This document shows, one piece after another, positions 1 through 12,450 of a stretch of 64,000 nucleotides of DNA. The first letter of the stretch is position 1. Every line of letters starts with the position of its first letter. The notes beneath the pieces were generated by a model. That model was given only the letters and a program-made list of their open reading frames with translations. It did not search any database and was not told the origin of the DNA. Location: positions 744,001 to 808,000 of the forward strand of contig JANATG010000019.1 of NCBI GenBank assembly GCA_029449235.1, read 5' to 3'. Origin of the DNA: Linnemannia schmuckeri (Eukaryota; Mortierellomycota; Mortierellomycetes; Mortierellales; Mortierellaceae). The translations under genes were made by a program, and so were the position numbers.

Positions 1-842
1 TCAAGAACGGGTACTGTGTCTTTGCACTCACCTACGGCCGTCAGCCTGGCGTGCCTTTCTTTGGAGCCGTCAACCATTTGGAATCCAGTGCCCGAGAAGT
101 CGGTGACTTTGTCAACAAGGTCCTGGCAGCGACCAACACAACTCAGGTTGACATGGTTGGTCATTCCCAGGGCGGCATCTTGGGCCGGTATTGGATGAAG
201 TATATGGATGGAGCTGGCAAGGTCTATCGGTATGTACTCTCATTTTTTTTATTGTCTTTGTAAGAGAGTTTCCTTTTCTGTGTGTCCTCGGTGCTCTCGT
301 TGTCCTTGAAAACTGACTTGTGCCTCGTTTTATGCTCTCATCTCCAATTTCCTTGCTCTCCATCTGCTCCTCTATATTTTCACGTTCTTGGGCTTATTCA
401 TTCATTCTTGCTATCCTCCAGAATGGTCGGCATCAGCGCAATCACCCACGGTACCCTCCTCAGCGGCATCGTCCTCCTCGGAGAAATCACCGGCCTCATC
501 AAGCCTGCAGAACCCCTTGTCGACGCCTTCTGTGCTGGCTGCTACGACATGATCCGCGATTCCGATTTCATGAAAAAACTAAACGCCGGTGGTGATACTA
601 CCCCCGGAGTGATTCATTCCTATATCGCCACCCGGTACGATGAAGTGATCACCCCTTACCAGTCGACTTTTTCCTTCGCCCCTAGTGTGACCAACACGTT
701 GGTCCAAGACTTGTGTGCGGTCTCGGTACCTGAACATTTGTTAATGATTGGGTCCAAGGTGGTGATGAGATGGATTTTGAACCAGTTGGATCCTCCGAAT
801 GCTAGAACTGCCAACTGTTTGTCCGTCTTTGACTGGTATTGA
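1..842 (+). CDS. Class 2 lipase / alpha-beta hydrolase, 3' part
   Basis: The gene enters from the left edge, so its start is missing; the first complete codon begins at base 3. Exons are <1..229 and 422..842, joined by a GTATGT...CAG intron that keeps frame (CG|A gives Arg). The protein has the nucleophile elbow GHSQGG, reached after a stretch resembling the 'YG...PFFG' strand of bacterial-type class 2 lipases. The second exon carries TRYDEVITPYQ, probably the catalytic Asp loop, and VPEHLLM near the C-terminus, probably the catalytic His. This family hydrolyses acyl esters and is usually secreted; the signal peptide would lie outside the window. Ser is confidently placed, Asp and His are inferred by position. 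It is convergent with the DENN gene to its right. Confidence 0.88.
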
Positions 843-1275
843 AGTTGAGATGTAGTCGGATTGTCGTATATACCTATTTTTGCTGTAGAGCTACTTCTTT
901 TTTGTCTTTCCTTGGATCTCTCCTTTTTGGATGATGGTTGGGATGGAGAATTGGGAAGGTTTTTCTCTTCTGCAGAATAATAATAACGATATCATAAGGG
1001 CAACCTACATGCCCTCTAATTAAAGCATTCATTCATTCCTATATTCAATTCAACTTACTTTCCCATGTCTTCGCAGAAACAAATGTCCGTATTTTTTCGT
1101 AGAAAAACAAAAAAAAGGTACATCAGCAATGGTTGAGGAAGTGAATGCTTGTTTGTGGGATACATGATTATGTGAGTATGTGGGTGACAAACCCTTTTCC
1201 CTTTGTATTACCAGAGTACAAAATAAGGAATGTGGCAGAGAGAGATTGAGAGGATGAGAGAAAAAAAATACAAAT
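843..1275. other. Convergent intergenic region
   Basis: This holds the 3' ends of the lipase gene (plus) and the DENN gene (minus). Short A/T runs and AATAAT-like stretches near 975-990 could serve in 3' end formation. No gene is seen. Confidence 0.5.
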
Positions 1276-4200
1276 CTATAGGTACGAGGGGTCCAGACTT
1301 GTTGGGAATCGTCGCGTGTCGTTGTCTATGGTTGTAGAGTGGAGTAGGGTGAAGTATGGAAGTGGGTGGGCGTGGACGGGGTTCCAAGTTTAAGATGCGA
1401 GAGAAAAACAAAAAAAAAAAAAAGTGTGCAATTAGTAGTGAGCGGAAGGAGCGAGACTGGGTAAGTTGAGATCATATCAAGTGAAAGGTATGTGTCTCAG
1501 GGGTTAGTTAGGGGATGAAGGGAAATGTGAGAGAGAGAGGTATTTACCATAGACCTGAATATCTCCAGAGGGAGGGATCGCCTTGACAGTTCCTTGCACA
1601 CCGTAGCTTGGGTCCTATTGTAGATTCCAATACATATTCCATGTGCGAGAAAAACAACAAAATATGGTTAGAACACGAACACTAGTAACTGAGCAGCTTC
1701 TTTTTTTTGTTCTTTATCAAGACGAGTACTTACGTCGAGGAATTTGGTCTCCTCTTTGCCGAGTCGAAACCGTGAGCGATTGATCTTGGCCTTGATGACC
1801 TCGTCAAAGAACATGATCTCGGGATCACCGGGCGAACGGTCAACTCTGTCCTGAACAAACTGAACAAACGCCTGTGACTCTGTGAATACTGACATGAATG
1901 GCTATATACATATGCCAAAAAAAAAAAAAAAAATTGTTGAGAGACAGGGCATGCATACAGTGCAAAAGAGTTAGAAAATAATAGCTATTCGAAAAAATTG
2001 TTGGCGCATACATATGCATCAACATTTATAGAAAAGGTACATAAGTCATAATAACAATCACATGCAAGTAGCCTTTTTGAAAACAAAAATGATAGTAGCT
2101 TACTCTGGCTTCCTTGTCGACGCCCTTCATAAACACATCCCGGTGAAAGCTGACAATGTCGCTATGCGTGCTTCCTTCAGTGCCATTGCGTGCACGCGTC
2201 AAGGGTTGTGAAGCAGGCTGGGGTGGTCGTTGAGCAGCAGGAGACGCATGTTGCTGCTGCTGTTGCTGGTTGAAGTGGTTTGATTGATGCATCTGGTCGA
2301 AGTTGGTTGAATTCCTATTGCTGGGAGATGACAAGGCCGCAGATCCCTTCGTACTGCCTCCACCATTTCCTCCTACGCCATTAACATTACTACTAGCCAC
2401 CTGTGCATAACTCCTGCCTGCCCACCTCTGGAAACTCGCCCAGGAGAGCCGATCTCGACCTCCATTGGTGCTGCCTTCCTTTTCACCCTCACTACCACTG
2501 TTGGATGGTTGTTTCCTATGGCCGAGACTGCGTGGGCTGGCATACTGAGGAGCTGCTTGTTGGTAGTGTTGCTGATGCTGTTGTTGCTGGTTGTGGTGTT
2601 GTTGTTGTTGTTGTTGCTGTTGGTGTTGGAAGGACTGCTGTTGGAGCTGTTGCTGTAATGCAGCTCCTGCCAGGATGCCCGATCGGTAGCCCTTCAGCAG
2701 TCCCGCCCACATCTGAAGAACGCTCCAGCAGACTCCCGACTCGTCAAACCCACGAGGGACACATGGGTACAACAGCTCATCGAGACATCCTGCGTGAACA
2801 TAAAGTGAGCATCCCTCGCAACGATGAACCTCGTTGTGTGGCGCCAGACCTCGGGAACAAATACCGCATCGACCGTTCAAGAGCGACAGGGGCACTGGTG
2901 TATGAATGGGTAGGAGCACGTGTCCCTCAATCGTGATCGGAGTCACTTTCTCCTGCTCTGTTGATCCTCCTCCTTGGCCTCCAACCAACAGTCCATCGTC
3001 GTCTGAATAACCACCATGGTAGTGGCCATGACTCATGGCATTGGACGAAGAGGGGGCTCCATTGATACTGGCCATGGTCGAAATGGGTGATTTGGACAAG
3101 ATGCTCGAGGTAGTTGAATCGATCGATGTGAAAGAGGCACGATGGGTCAATCCAGGTCCGTCATAGTTGCTGTTGATCGTCGCCGAGGTCATATGTGTAC
3201 TATGGCGGCTATTGTTTCGTGAAACGCCACTGCTGGGATGACTGGGTGGAATGGTTGCAGAATTGGCTATCTGGTTGCTGCTGGTGTTGTTGTTGGTGTT
3301 GCTGCCCTCCTGTCTCTTGGGTGCTTCCAATAGGTTGGCGCGTGCTCTGGCTGGCGAAAGGGCTTTTCTCGAGTTTGTCTTGAACGAATCCGAGGTACTC
3401 TATTGATCGAAATGTTAATCGAATTTTTGTCAGTTGACTGTAGGGCACAGGAGATACTGGAAACAAAGGCATTGGGGGAGGATCCATACATGGTGAGACA
3501 GCGGCGACATATCCTGCATCGAATCTGATGGTGCCATCGAGTGCTAAAATGAAGAAGACAGAAAATAACGTCAGTTTCTTGTCAAAAGTACCCTTGTCAA
3601 AAGTGCCTTTCGACGACAAGCAGAATAACTCATTACCTTGGACATCCTTGAGGTAGCATCATTTTTTTGATCAAGCGTGTCCTCAGAGGTAGACCGAACC
3701 ATGCCTCCAACAGTCGTCAAGGACGTCCTTGAATCTTGGTCTTGCATCATCAAACGCTGCTGCTGCTGCTGCTCTGACAAGACCAATGGCAGACTCTCCA
3801 AAGTCGAGCTTTTCTTGACCTGGCCAGCAGAAGACGACAAAGTAGGCAACGGGGCATGATCACGAGATGTCGATGCTGAAGAGATCGAAGAAGAATTCGC
3901 AGCGGACGCAACGCGAGGATCGCCATGAACAGTCGACCGATCTCCTGGTCCACCAGGAACTGCGGGAAGAGGTCGTCGGTTCCAGCGAGGCGCTCTCGAG
4001 ACGCCACAGAAGAGTGTCAATCGTGAGTGAGGGAATGCCTCCTGAACGTAGACGGGTGGTCCCAATGCTGGGTTGTGAACCGCTGCTGAGCGTTTGATAG
4101 CTGATGTGGGTGCGTATTGCTCCAGTGATTGAATTAATTTCCGTCTTTGGCGGGGTGGTAGTGGTGTTGGGGCTAGTTGTACGTCTATTATTCCCTTGTC

Positions 4201-7200
4201 CAGATCCACGACACATGCCTACATGTTCATTAGTGTATAATTAGTACTTAGAAAAAATACAGTAGTGGGCCATGATGTAAAGGCATCTCTGGCCATGGTT
4301 GACTTACGTCTTCTGGTGGAAAGTCTGAATCCCGACTTTTGCGCTCGACTCCGATAATGTATGGTACAGGTGCCTGGAGACAAGTCATAAGAGCTGAGGG
4401 CAAGATTGGGATGTAGACACCTTGCCAGTAGAGTGGGAACAGCAAGTAGAGAAAACTCTCACTGGCAAGGGTCAGCATTCCCAAGTATGATGACAAGAAA
4501 ATAATCTTTCCTTCCGACAATATGACCTACGAGCAGGAAGTAAGAATTCGTTAAGTATAGGTCGCGCATTTACGGAACCAAAAAGGCACAAACTTCTGTA
4601 TTTATATGCCTGTTCATGCGGTGTAGTACCTCGATGACCGTGACAATATCCTCCGCAGACAGACAACGGAACAGAGGGAACAGTGAAAACTATTGGCGAC
4701 ACACACACACAAAAAAAAGGGGGCATTGTGAGTCTTCTACAGATATCCAAATGGTCCATGTCAATGGCAGTTCGTGCGTTGTGTCGACACCTTACATTCT
4801 TCACAATGGGGACGCTGTTGAGAGCTGGCCTCGACGCGTAAATGACTCGATTGTTGATGGTAATACCGACTTCCAGTTTCCCGAACGGCGGCAGGTTGAC
4901 CTCATGAATCAAATTCTTCACATAGCTAACATCCAGACAGATATAACAAGTTGCATTAAAACTATCTGCTACCACACATATTTGAATCACCTAGTCAACA
5001 GAAATAACCATCCAAAGAAACAATCGCTGTACCTTTCGAGCCGCATAGAGCTGAGGTTCATTCCCGGATGCTCAACCCCTCCAGAGCACGCAACAACGAT
5101 TGCTAGTAGCCAGTCCCGGAGCAGATAATGATAAGGGACCGAGCTGACAAGACCAATACACCTCGGCATCCAGGCGTCTTCAATTTCAACGAAAAGCCCT
5201 CGCCAGGGCTTCATTTGGTCGTCTAAGAGACTCAACTTCTCCTCGGTATCGATGATCTCCCGTTCGATTTGATTCTGTCGGACTCTCCGTCCTAGCGTCT
5301 TTTCCTCCCGAAGTTGCATCTGGAGACTCCTTAGTAGTCGTCGTTCTCGCGAAATCTTAGTCTTGATCGCCTTGGCGTATTCCATCTCGCTTTCAGACTA
5401 ATAACATAGACAATTAAAGGCGGGGATGATTAAAGGAGGTTCTTTGTAGTGAATATATGTTACGAGCATGATGTAAATTATGTTTACCATGTGGCTCCGG
5501 GTCCATCGTTGACAGAGAATATCCAGTTGATCATGCATCCGCTGAGGCAGTCGCTCATACATAGTGACACACATGGCGTACGATCGACCTCCTGTCTCCT
5601 GGGTCAACACAAACGAGTGATAGGTCATTGGCGGCTTCTCATCCGACATTTTAAAAGATAGTTTTCCAGGGAAACAAAACTATCGTGAGAGCAGGCAAGG
5701 GTTACATATTAGTTTCTTGTATGCGAGGAAAAGATGGCAAAACGAGTGACACACGATGCTCACCATAGGCAGGAAAGAAGGGAAGGGATCTGAATCAGCC
5801 CAGTTGGTCTCTGGATATCGACAAGTGACCAGGGGCGAAAAAGTTCGGTCGCCTGGATAGATATCGTGTTGATCCGGTTTGGGTATAATCGACAGTCTCT
5901 TCTTCGTAGAACTTGCTCGCGTACTCGACCGTGCAGTAATAGTGATATCTGAAGTCGTAGAGGGCGGTACTGGGGATTTTGTTCGATTCCTGGCCTGAGG
6001 CGTCGCTGACTTTCCAATGGTCTGACTTTTGAGATCCTGAGGAGACTGCGCCTGTTTGCTGTTGATATTGTGTTGTCCTGTTCCTCCTGGGGTCGAGTCT
6101 ATGTGTTTGAGAAGGGGTCGTTCATTTTGGGAGAAATTGATCCCGAACACATCCAGGGGAGAGCAAAAAAGAAAAGATCATTGTATGCAAGAGAGGGAAA
6201 GAGAAAGAGAGGGAAGAGTATTAGTTGAGTTGTTAGGTTCTCAGAAGGATGGGAGCAAAAAAGGAGTGAAATGGGAGCATAAGGAGAAAGAGGGAGAGAT
6301 GTACAGACGGGAGATAAGCACGCACACACACGCGCGCAAAAAAAAGAAACGGAGGAGGTGACACGCAAGGGGCGACCCAAGGTATAAAAAGGAGAGGGGG
6401 ACAGGTCGGGGGACAAACAAAAGAAGGGACAAGATGGAAGGATGGAAGGATGGATGGATGGACGGTGATGGTTGTAATTATGACACTCCCTTCTCACAGA
6501 AGGGTGGTTGGGAAAGAAAAGGGCATGTCCCATTTCAGTCTCCAATCAACCAGAATAGTGCACGCCCGTGTGGGCAGAAACAGAACGCTTTTTTGCTTAC
6601 CAGCCCCAGAATGTTGCTCTCTTCTGTGCGAATGAATGCCACCTCGACTACCAGAACCAGAGGCAGCAGCAGCAGCGGCCTCGGCCTCAGCTTCCTCTTG
6701 GATTCCTTCGATCGTCTTATCGAAATCCAATCCTTCCTGCACGCATTTGAACAGAGTTCCCGCGGAGACATGGCGGTAATTGGGCTTGTGTTGTAGCAAG
6801 GTTCCACTGCTTCCTCCAAGCCCCGGTCCAAGTCCTCCTGCTCCTGCGACCACTCCAGACTGGTGGCTCACATTGCTGGGCGTCAACACACGGCGTGGCG
6901 GTCCTATCACTGCAGCTGCACTGGATCGTCGTGGCTGTCGAGGACGCATGGGCGGGACAGCAGCACCTATTTTAGAACGAGGGGCAGAGTAGGCCAAGAA
7001 TAAAAAAAAGCGGGTTGTTGTGAGTAGGATTAGTGTTTTGCTTCATCAACAAAGATACTGAACCTGAACAGCGAACAACTTTAGAGAGAGTGGAAATCAA
7101 GAGTTTTGGTTCATGTTTTACCTCGTTGCTGGGCAGTGCTTCTACCAGGGCTAGTAGGTTCATTTTCCGATTTTTCCAGGCCTGAGATAATGGGACGAAT

Positions 7201-7857
7201 GTGTGCCATAGAGTAAGATCGAGCCCGCATAGGGGAAGCTGCCGAAGATAGGCTTGTTGTTGTCCTTGGTGCTGTTGCTGTTCCCGCTACCCCGACTTGC
7301 GTCCCTGCTGCTGCTGCTGCTGCTGTTGCTGTTGCTGCAGGAGTGTCTGCATCTGGTTCGTTCAGCGGTCTTGTTGCGAGTATCACTTCTTCACGACCAG
7401 CGGCAGATTTGAACGAGGAGGATGCTGTGCGACCGAGTTTTTGTTGTCTTCGTCCCTGTTGTCTCTGTTGTTGATTTTGTGGATGCTGGCCTTCACTCGG
7501 GCCATGTCCAGTGCTCGAGGTCGATATCAAGGCTCGAGCGGGGTAGCCGCCGCTATGTTGCTGTTGGATTGAAGTGGAAGGTTCAAATACTGTTGAGGTT
7601 ACGGTGATAGCAGAGGGAGTTGAGGGGGTTGTCTCAGAGAGGGGAGTAGGAGGAGAGGCGAGCTTAGAAGGAGGACTGGCGGGTTGTATTGTCAGAGATG
7701 GATGTGGCGGTCTCCGGTGGCTGCTGTGGTCTTCCTCAAAAACTTCGTCCTCAAACTCCTCTTCTTCGTCAGAGGGGATGAGACTGTCGTCGTCCCTGAG
7801 ACCGACCATGAAGAAATAATCGGCGATGCGTTTTGGAGTATGAGTTGCAGCTGACAT
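1276..7857 (-). CDS. Large DENN-domain Rab-GEF with internal C1-like zinc finger
   Basis: Fourteen exons (minus strand): 7857..7122, 6966..6601, 6098..5764, 5679..5488, 5397..5033, 4925..4796, 4689..4630, 4526..4308, 4218..3637, 3543..3490, 3399..2104, 1901..1734, 1614..1548, 1325..1276, giving 1539 residues. All junction phases close and the total is divisible by three. The uDENN module starts at KRIADYFFMVGL (residues ~9-20), is split by a long Ser/Pro/Gln/Ala-rich insert, and resumes at RYPETNW...SFLPMFCFP (~460-483). cDENN spans ~490-800 (TYHSFVLTQETGGRSY; SEGKIIFLSSYLGMLT). After a Ser-rich linker a C1-type finger lies at ~1190-1225 (CGIC, CEGC, HAGC, final C), then a Gln-rich tract, then a dDENN-like C-terminus (ESQAFVQFVQDR ~1450, ending FPTSLDPSYL). 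DENN proteins activate Rab GTPases; the target Rab is unknown. Exons 10, 13 and 14 rest on splice-site and frame logic alone. Confidence 0.9.
2566..2655 (-). repeat. CAG/CAA-type repeat coding for poly-Gln/His
   Basis: An interrupted run of CAG, CAA and CAC codons (read on the minus strand) within the eleventh exon of the DENN gene. It encodes a Gln-rich segment with scattered His at about residues 1260-1290. Such tracts usually vary in length between strains. Confidence 0.85.
6434..6463. repeat. GGAT(G/GA) microsatellite in an intron
   Basis: A short run of ATGGAAGG/ATGG units inside the 502-nt intron between exons 2 and 3 of the DENN gene. A similar ATGG/ATGA run lies in the intergenic region at 8283-8312. 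Confidence 0.8.
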
Positions 7858-9299
7858 GGTGTTTTAGTGTGAGAAGGGAAGAAGGGAGGCGGAGAATGTG
7901 ATTCGATTGCAGGTTCAGGAGTGGGGAGGGGAGAGGAAGGGGTGAATCAGGAATGAGGACGAATGCAAAAGAAGGGAAGGAAGAAAAAAGGGAAGGAACG
8001 AAGAGACTGTTGCTTTGTCGGTGACCATGTCGATAGCAATAACAACGAGGTCGATGCAAATACGGGAGGGACTGAATTCAGGAGCATTCAGACGGAATGA
8101 AAAAAAGAAGGGTGAACTGTCCAAAGCACTGGCGGGACGAGAGGAGGAGGAGTAGGCGGGAAAAGGAGAAAATGTGTGTGTGTGTGAACATGCTGCAAGT
8201 GGTTAAGATGAGTGAGCAAAGTACCCATGGGCAGACAATAGTTAGAAGGGCTGTCATAAATCATTGGGAAAGAGCATAGGACCATGGATAGATGGATGGA
8301 TGAATGAATGAATGCTCATTGATCATGGTGGGAGAAGGGCAAGAAAAAGAAGAGGAAGAAGCGACAGATAGAAGGTGTTATCATGATCATCATCGAAGCC
8401 ACCACCATCACTCTATCTCTTTGCCTGCGCACGATGCTAACCCGAGGCTCCGCCTTCTTTGCTTGCTGTGTTCGTCGCTCTACGACTGATGGGAAAGAGC
8501 ACTAGAAACGCGTTGACTGGTGGATCGTAGCTTCTTTCTTGTTCGTTTGATCAATCGACGCGTCCTGACTAGACTGGCGCGTGTCTTGTCTCACCTTAGA
8601 TTTTCCCCTCGTAGGCTTGAACCTTTCAAAGGTGATCTTAGGCAGTTGTCGCAGTCAACGTGGTCATGTTGACTCTCGATGCTGTGCGATGTGTATACAA
8701 CCTGGAGGCGCAAGGTGCCTTTCTGTCGGGTAATCAAGTTCTTTCGTCAACCGAGAACGACATCCTTCATAAAAGACTCAGAAAACCAATGAGCAAAAGT
8801 TGATATGAGCACTTGTGAGCATAAAAAAAAAAAAAAAAAAAAAAAAACTTGCCCGAACCACATACAACACCTCGAAGAAAAAAAAAATGTTCACAGTCAA
8901 TACTCGTTCGACAACCCGTACCCTCTTGCCAGTTTTTATGTTTGCCTGGTAGTCAAACGGGCGATCAGATAAATACACTCTTCCGCTTTTGCCACCATTC
9001 AAAGAGAGCTGAATAAGGAAGAGAAAGCAAACGAGAGTGAAAATAACTTTAACCCAGGGGATGTGGGCTTTTCCCGCATGTTCATCCTGGATGTCAGTCA
9101 TCAAGGTGGACTGACGCTCTCAATCATAAAACGCTTTAAAAGAAGAAGGGGGAAGCACACTTTCCCTCTTCATTTTTCATTGCTACGACCAATCGACACT
9201 CAACCTCACTTTCTCTCCTCCTCCTTCAATCCCTTTTATTCCTCTAACTACCTTTTCTCTAAGCCCTTTCCCTTCCACATTCTTTCACACGCTTTCACT
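7858..9299. promoter_or_regulatory. Divergent intergenic region (DENN gene / LSB5-like gene)
   Basis: The space between the two divergent starts must hold both promoters. Purine-rich sequence next to the DENN start (7860-8200) is the complement of the pyrimidine-rich leaders typical of this genome. A run of 25 A lies at 8823-8847. Pyrimidine-rich sequence at 9160-9299 leads directly into the ATG of the LSB5-like gene. No clear TATA box or gene is seen. Confidence 0.5.
8823..8847. repeat. Poly(A) tract, 25 nt
   Basis: Uninterrupted A run in the divergent intergenic region; one of about ten A/T runs of 20 nt or more in this window. Confidence 0.95.
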
Positions 9300-12139
9300 A
9301 TGCGTATCTTCACAAAAGAGACCAATATCACCCCTCAAATTGGTACATACTTCTTCTTTTTGACTTATTGAAGCACCTTTCTGGTTATTCTCTTGGCAAC
9401 GGAGACTCTACTCATCTGGACCTGATTCCTGTTCCTAGTTCTGTTTCTCATTCCTTTTCTTTCCGTTCTCTCTTGTTTATTCATTTCAACAGAAATCCTC
9501 TGCGCTCATCCCACGTTCTCGACGTGGTCCTCCCTGCGCCTCCTGTGCGTCTCCGTCAACTCTGTCGACGATGGGTAAGTTTCTCAGGAACCACTTGGGC
9601 ATCCCGAGGATTCCAGCTTTAAACTGAAGTAACACTGCACGTGATGAGTGCGAATTAGTGGCGTGGTTTTAGGCTTACTTTTTTTCTAACTCCTTTTCCT
9701 GGTATACTTTTTTCTCAAGAGCAAAAGAGGCTGCCAAAGCACTGCGAAAGGTCTTGCGTGGAGATATCCCTCGTCACCAGATGAATGCCATCATTGTAAG
9801 TGGAGCAACTTCTAGATGATATACTCGATTGTTTGTTAGACTGGTTTGCTTTTTGCAGCACGGAACCGCAATAGCCTTGGAGGCGAAGTCAACCATCAAG
9901 ACCTTATTTTTCTGACTCATGTTTGATTTTGCACTCACATCCACATCCTTCGTTCATTTCTACAGATCATCCAGGGTTTGGTTGATGGAAGCCGCTCAAG
10001 GTTTCTAGGTACAGCATAACAAAAATAACGTACAACTGCCGCAGTCAACATTGATCTTTGCTCGTCTTTTGTTTTTGTTTACTGCATGTGGTTGATGTCT
10101 ACACGCGGACAGCAGTGGTCTAACCGGCCATGTTTGCTCTCACTTTGCATACCTCTCATAGCTCAACTGGCCACTACCAAGTTCGCGGTTGATATCAACC
10201 ATGTCGCCAGTTCAAAGGTAACGAACGCTTCCAACCTTGCCAAGATATTTGACGCTGTTCGCGCGTTCGCCGCATTCCAGTTGTCTCGTCTCTTCGTCAT
10301 ACTTACTTCAAATACTATATGTAGACTACCAACCCTCAGGTTAAGCTGTGCCTTATGGAGAGACTTGGCTCTTGGGCACGTGCATGCTCGTCCGACCCCA
10401 GCCTTATAATCATCCCCAATCTCTACAACAACCTTGTCTACGAACAAGTTGTTCCCTTTGTAAGACTTGATCCTGAATATGTTAAGGCCAGAGCATATTT
10501 AATGCAGCGCACGAACTCACTTTTTGATGACTTTTTTTATTCGTGTGCCATCGTCTCAATAGTACGACCCATTTGCTCCTAGCCAATACCCTGCCATTCG
10601 GCCCAACGTTGTCAGCCCTCTCACCTCGCCCACGTCCACGGCCCCTCCTTCAAGGGCTGGATCCTTCAATCTACCTCCTGTTGCACTGGTACTGTCTCTT
10701 CCTTGTTACACTGTTGGTTATTTATATGTAATGATTTTAACATATCTAACCAACTTTCGTTTTATCGACTCCACTCCATAGACCACTAATGAGGTCATTC
10801 GTCACGTCGAGATGGTCAAGAACAATTCTCAAATGCTCACCGAGACGGTCTCGTTTACGGATCCTGATACTGCCACGAAGGGTGACCTTAGCTTGATCAA
10901 GGTACCATAATACAACGCGATCGTTACTAGAAAGAAGCCAAGGCGCGCTTGCTCCTGTTGTTCAATGCACTCACATTTAATACTGTACCTTAATAATAGG
11001 AGTTTTTCAAGGAGTGCATGGAGTTGCAGCGGGACACTCAGGTGTACCTGAGCGAGATGACCTCCAAACCCGCATTCGACGAGATCTCCCTCGGTAAGCA
11101 GAAAAGTTCGAGAGTGAATTAGAATTGTCATCTTTTGGGACCCATTCTCTCTACCGCATGGTATTGACTTAACGTCCTTATTCTTTTTATTTCTACAATA
11201 GGCCAACTATTGTACGCCAACGAGGATCTCGTCAACGCAATCAAGTGTTACAACGATCTCATGGAGAAACTTCACCTGAAGCGCGCCCTTCAACGCTCCA
11301 CCTCTACCATTAATGCCATTATCACAACCACCACTCAGGCGCCCATTTCTCGGAACCCCTCAGCCTCGCCACCACCATCATCACAACAACCTACTCGTAC
11401 TTCCTCTGACGAGACACACTTCAAGGCCTTGGTCGACATTGATGGTGCCGGTGTTGGATCTGGATACAAGAATGCTACCTCAGACTACCGGGGCCCTTCA
11501 TCGTCATCACCAGCAACAACAGCGACAGCAGCAGCATTTAGAGGCAAATCTGTCGCGCTGTCTTCATCTCCTCCCGCGTCGTCTATTGCAGCAGCATCAG
11601 CATCATCCGAGCCCTCTTTCGATCCCTTTGCTGACGATTCACATTTTGTCACCCCTGATTCCGATCCAAATCGTGTTGCCGCTGCCATCAGGAATGGGTA
11701 AGTTGAAAGCTTGGAAGAGACGAAAAACTGAGAATTTGAAATGGTGAAGAGGATATGTGTGCTCAACATGTTACTTGCTTACGAGCGATTACTACTCCCC
11801 CATCTCATACCGTGCATGCATAAATATAACAAATCAACTAACCTGATGGCGTTTTTTCTACCTTATTTCGAAATGTACAGAAAACGCCCGGTTCTGAATG
11901 CAAAGGAGGAGCCGATGAGTGAGCAGGAGCGGGATTTGATTCACCTCATCAAGATTCAATCCTTGGCCGAACCCGCACGTATGGAAATTTCTACTGGTAC
12001 CTCATCTTCATCATCGTCCTCCGCTGCCGCTGCTACCGCCGCTGCTGCAGCTATTGCGGCTGCTCGGCCTGGTGGTGCTGGTGCTGGTTCTGGTGCTGGT
12101 GCGCCTAATGCACCTCAGGTTGCCGCGCCAGTTGTTTAA
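9300..12139 (+). CDS. LSB5-like VHS-GAT endocytic adaptor
   Basis: Eleven exons: 9300..9342, 9493..9574, 9720..9795, 9966..10008, 10162..10217, 10325..10459, 10563..10688, 10782..10901, 11000..11093, 11202..11697, 11881..12139; 509 residues, all phases consistent. Residues ~1-145 form a VHS-like superhelix (EAAKALRKVL, IIQGLVDGSRSRFL, KLCLMERLGSWA). Residues ~188-285 form a GAT-like three-helix bundle (NEVIRHVEMVKNNSQML, GQLLYANEDLVNAIKCYNDL), which in this family binds ubiquitin and Arf-type GTPases. The yeast relative Lsb5 links ubiquitinated cargo to actin-based endocytosis. Two DPF motifs occur (residues ~147-149 and 399-401), a type of motif used for AP-2 appendage binding. The C-terminus is Ser/Ala/Gly-rich. 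The start was chosen as the ATG directly preceded by a CT-rich leader and giving MRIFTKETNITPQI. Confidence 0.88.
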
Positions 12140-12413
12140 GATTTCCATCTATTTTGTTGCTTCTTCCGTCTCATTTTATTGTTTTTCAGACTATTTGTAT
12201 CCGATTCATACCCTAAATCTCTAATGTACACAAGCAAATAAGCATTTTTCATACCTGACACATGAGATCTTTGCTATCATCACGGCCCGATCGATGATGG
12301 GAAATAGGGGAGAGGGAATGAAAGGGGGATGATCTGTGGAGGGAAAGAAGGGAAGGGAAAAAAATCGAGGGTGGGTAGGTGAAGTGCCTGACCCCTTGGA
12401 ATGTTCACAAGAC

Positions 12414-12450
<37 letters not shown>

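Noticed and set aside
8778..9101. Minus-strand frame with one hydrophobic segment near the LSB5-like promoter
   Set aside because: The hydrophobic stretch is followed by translated poly(A)/T; no leader or homology.
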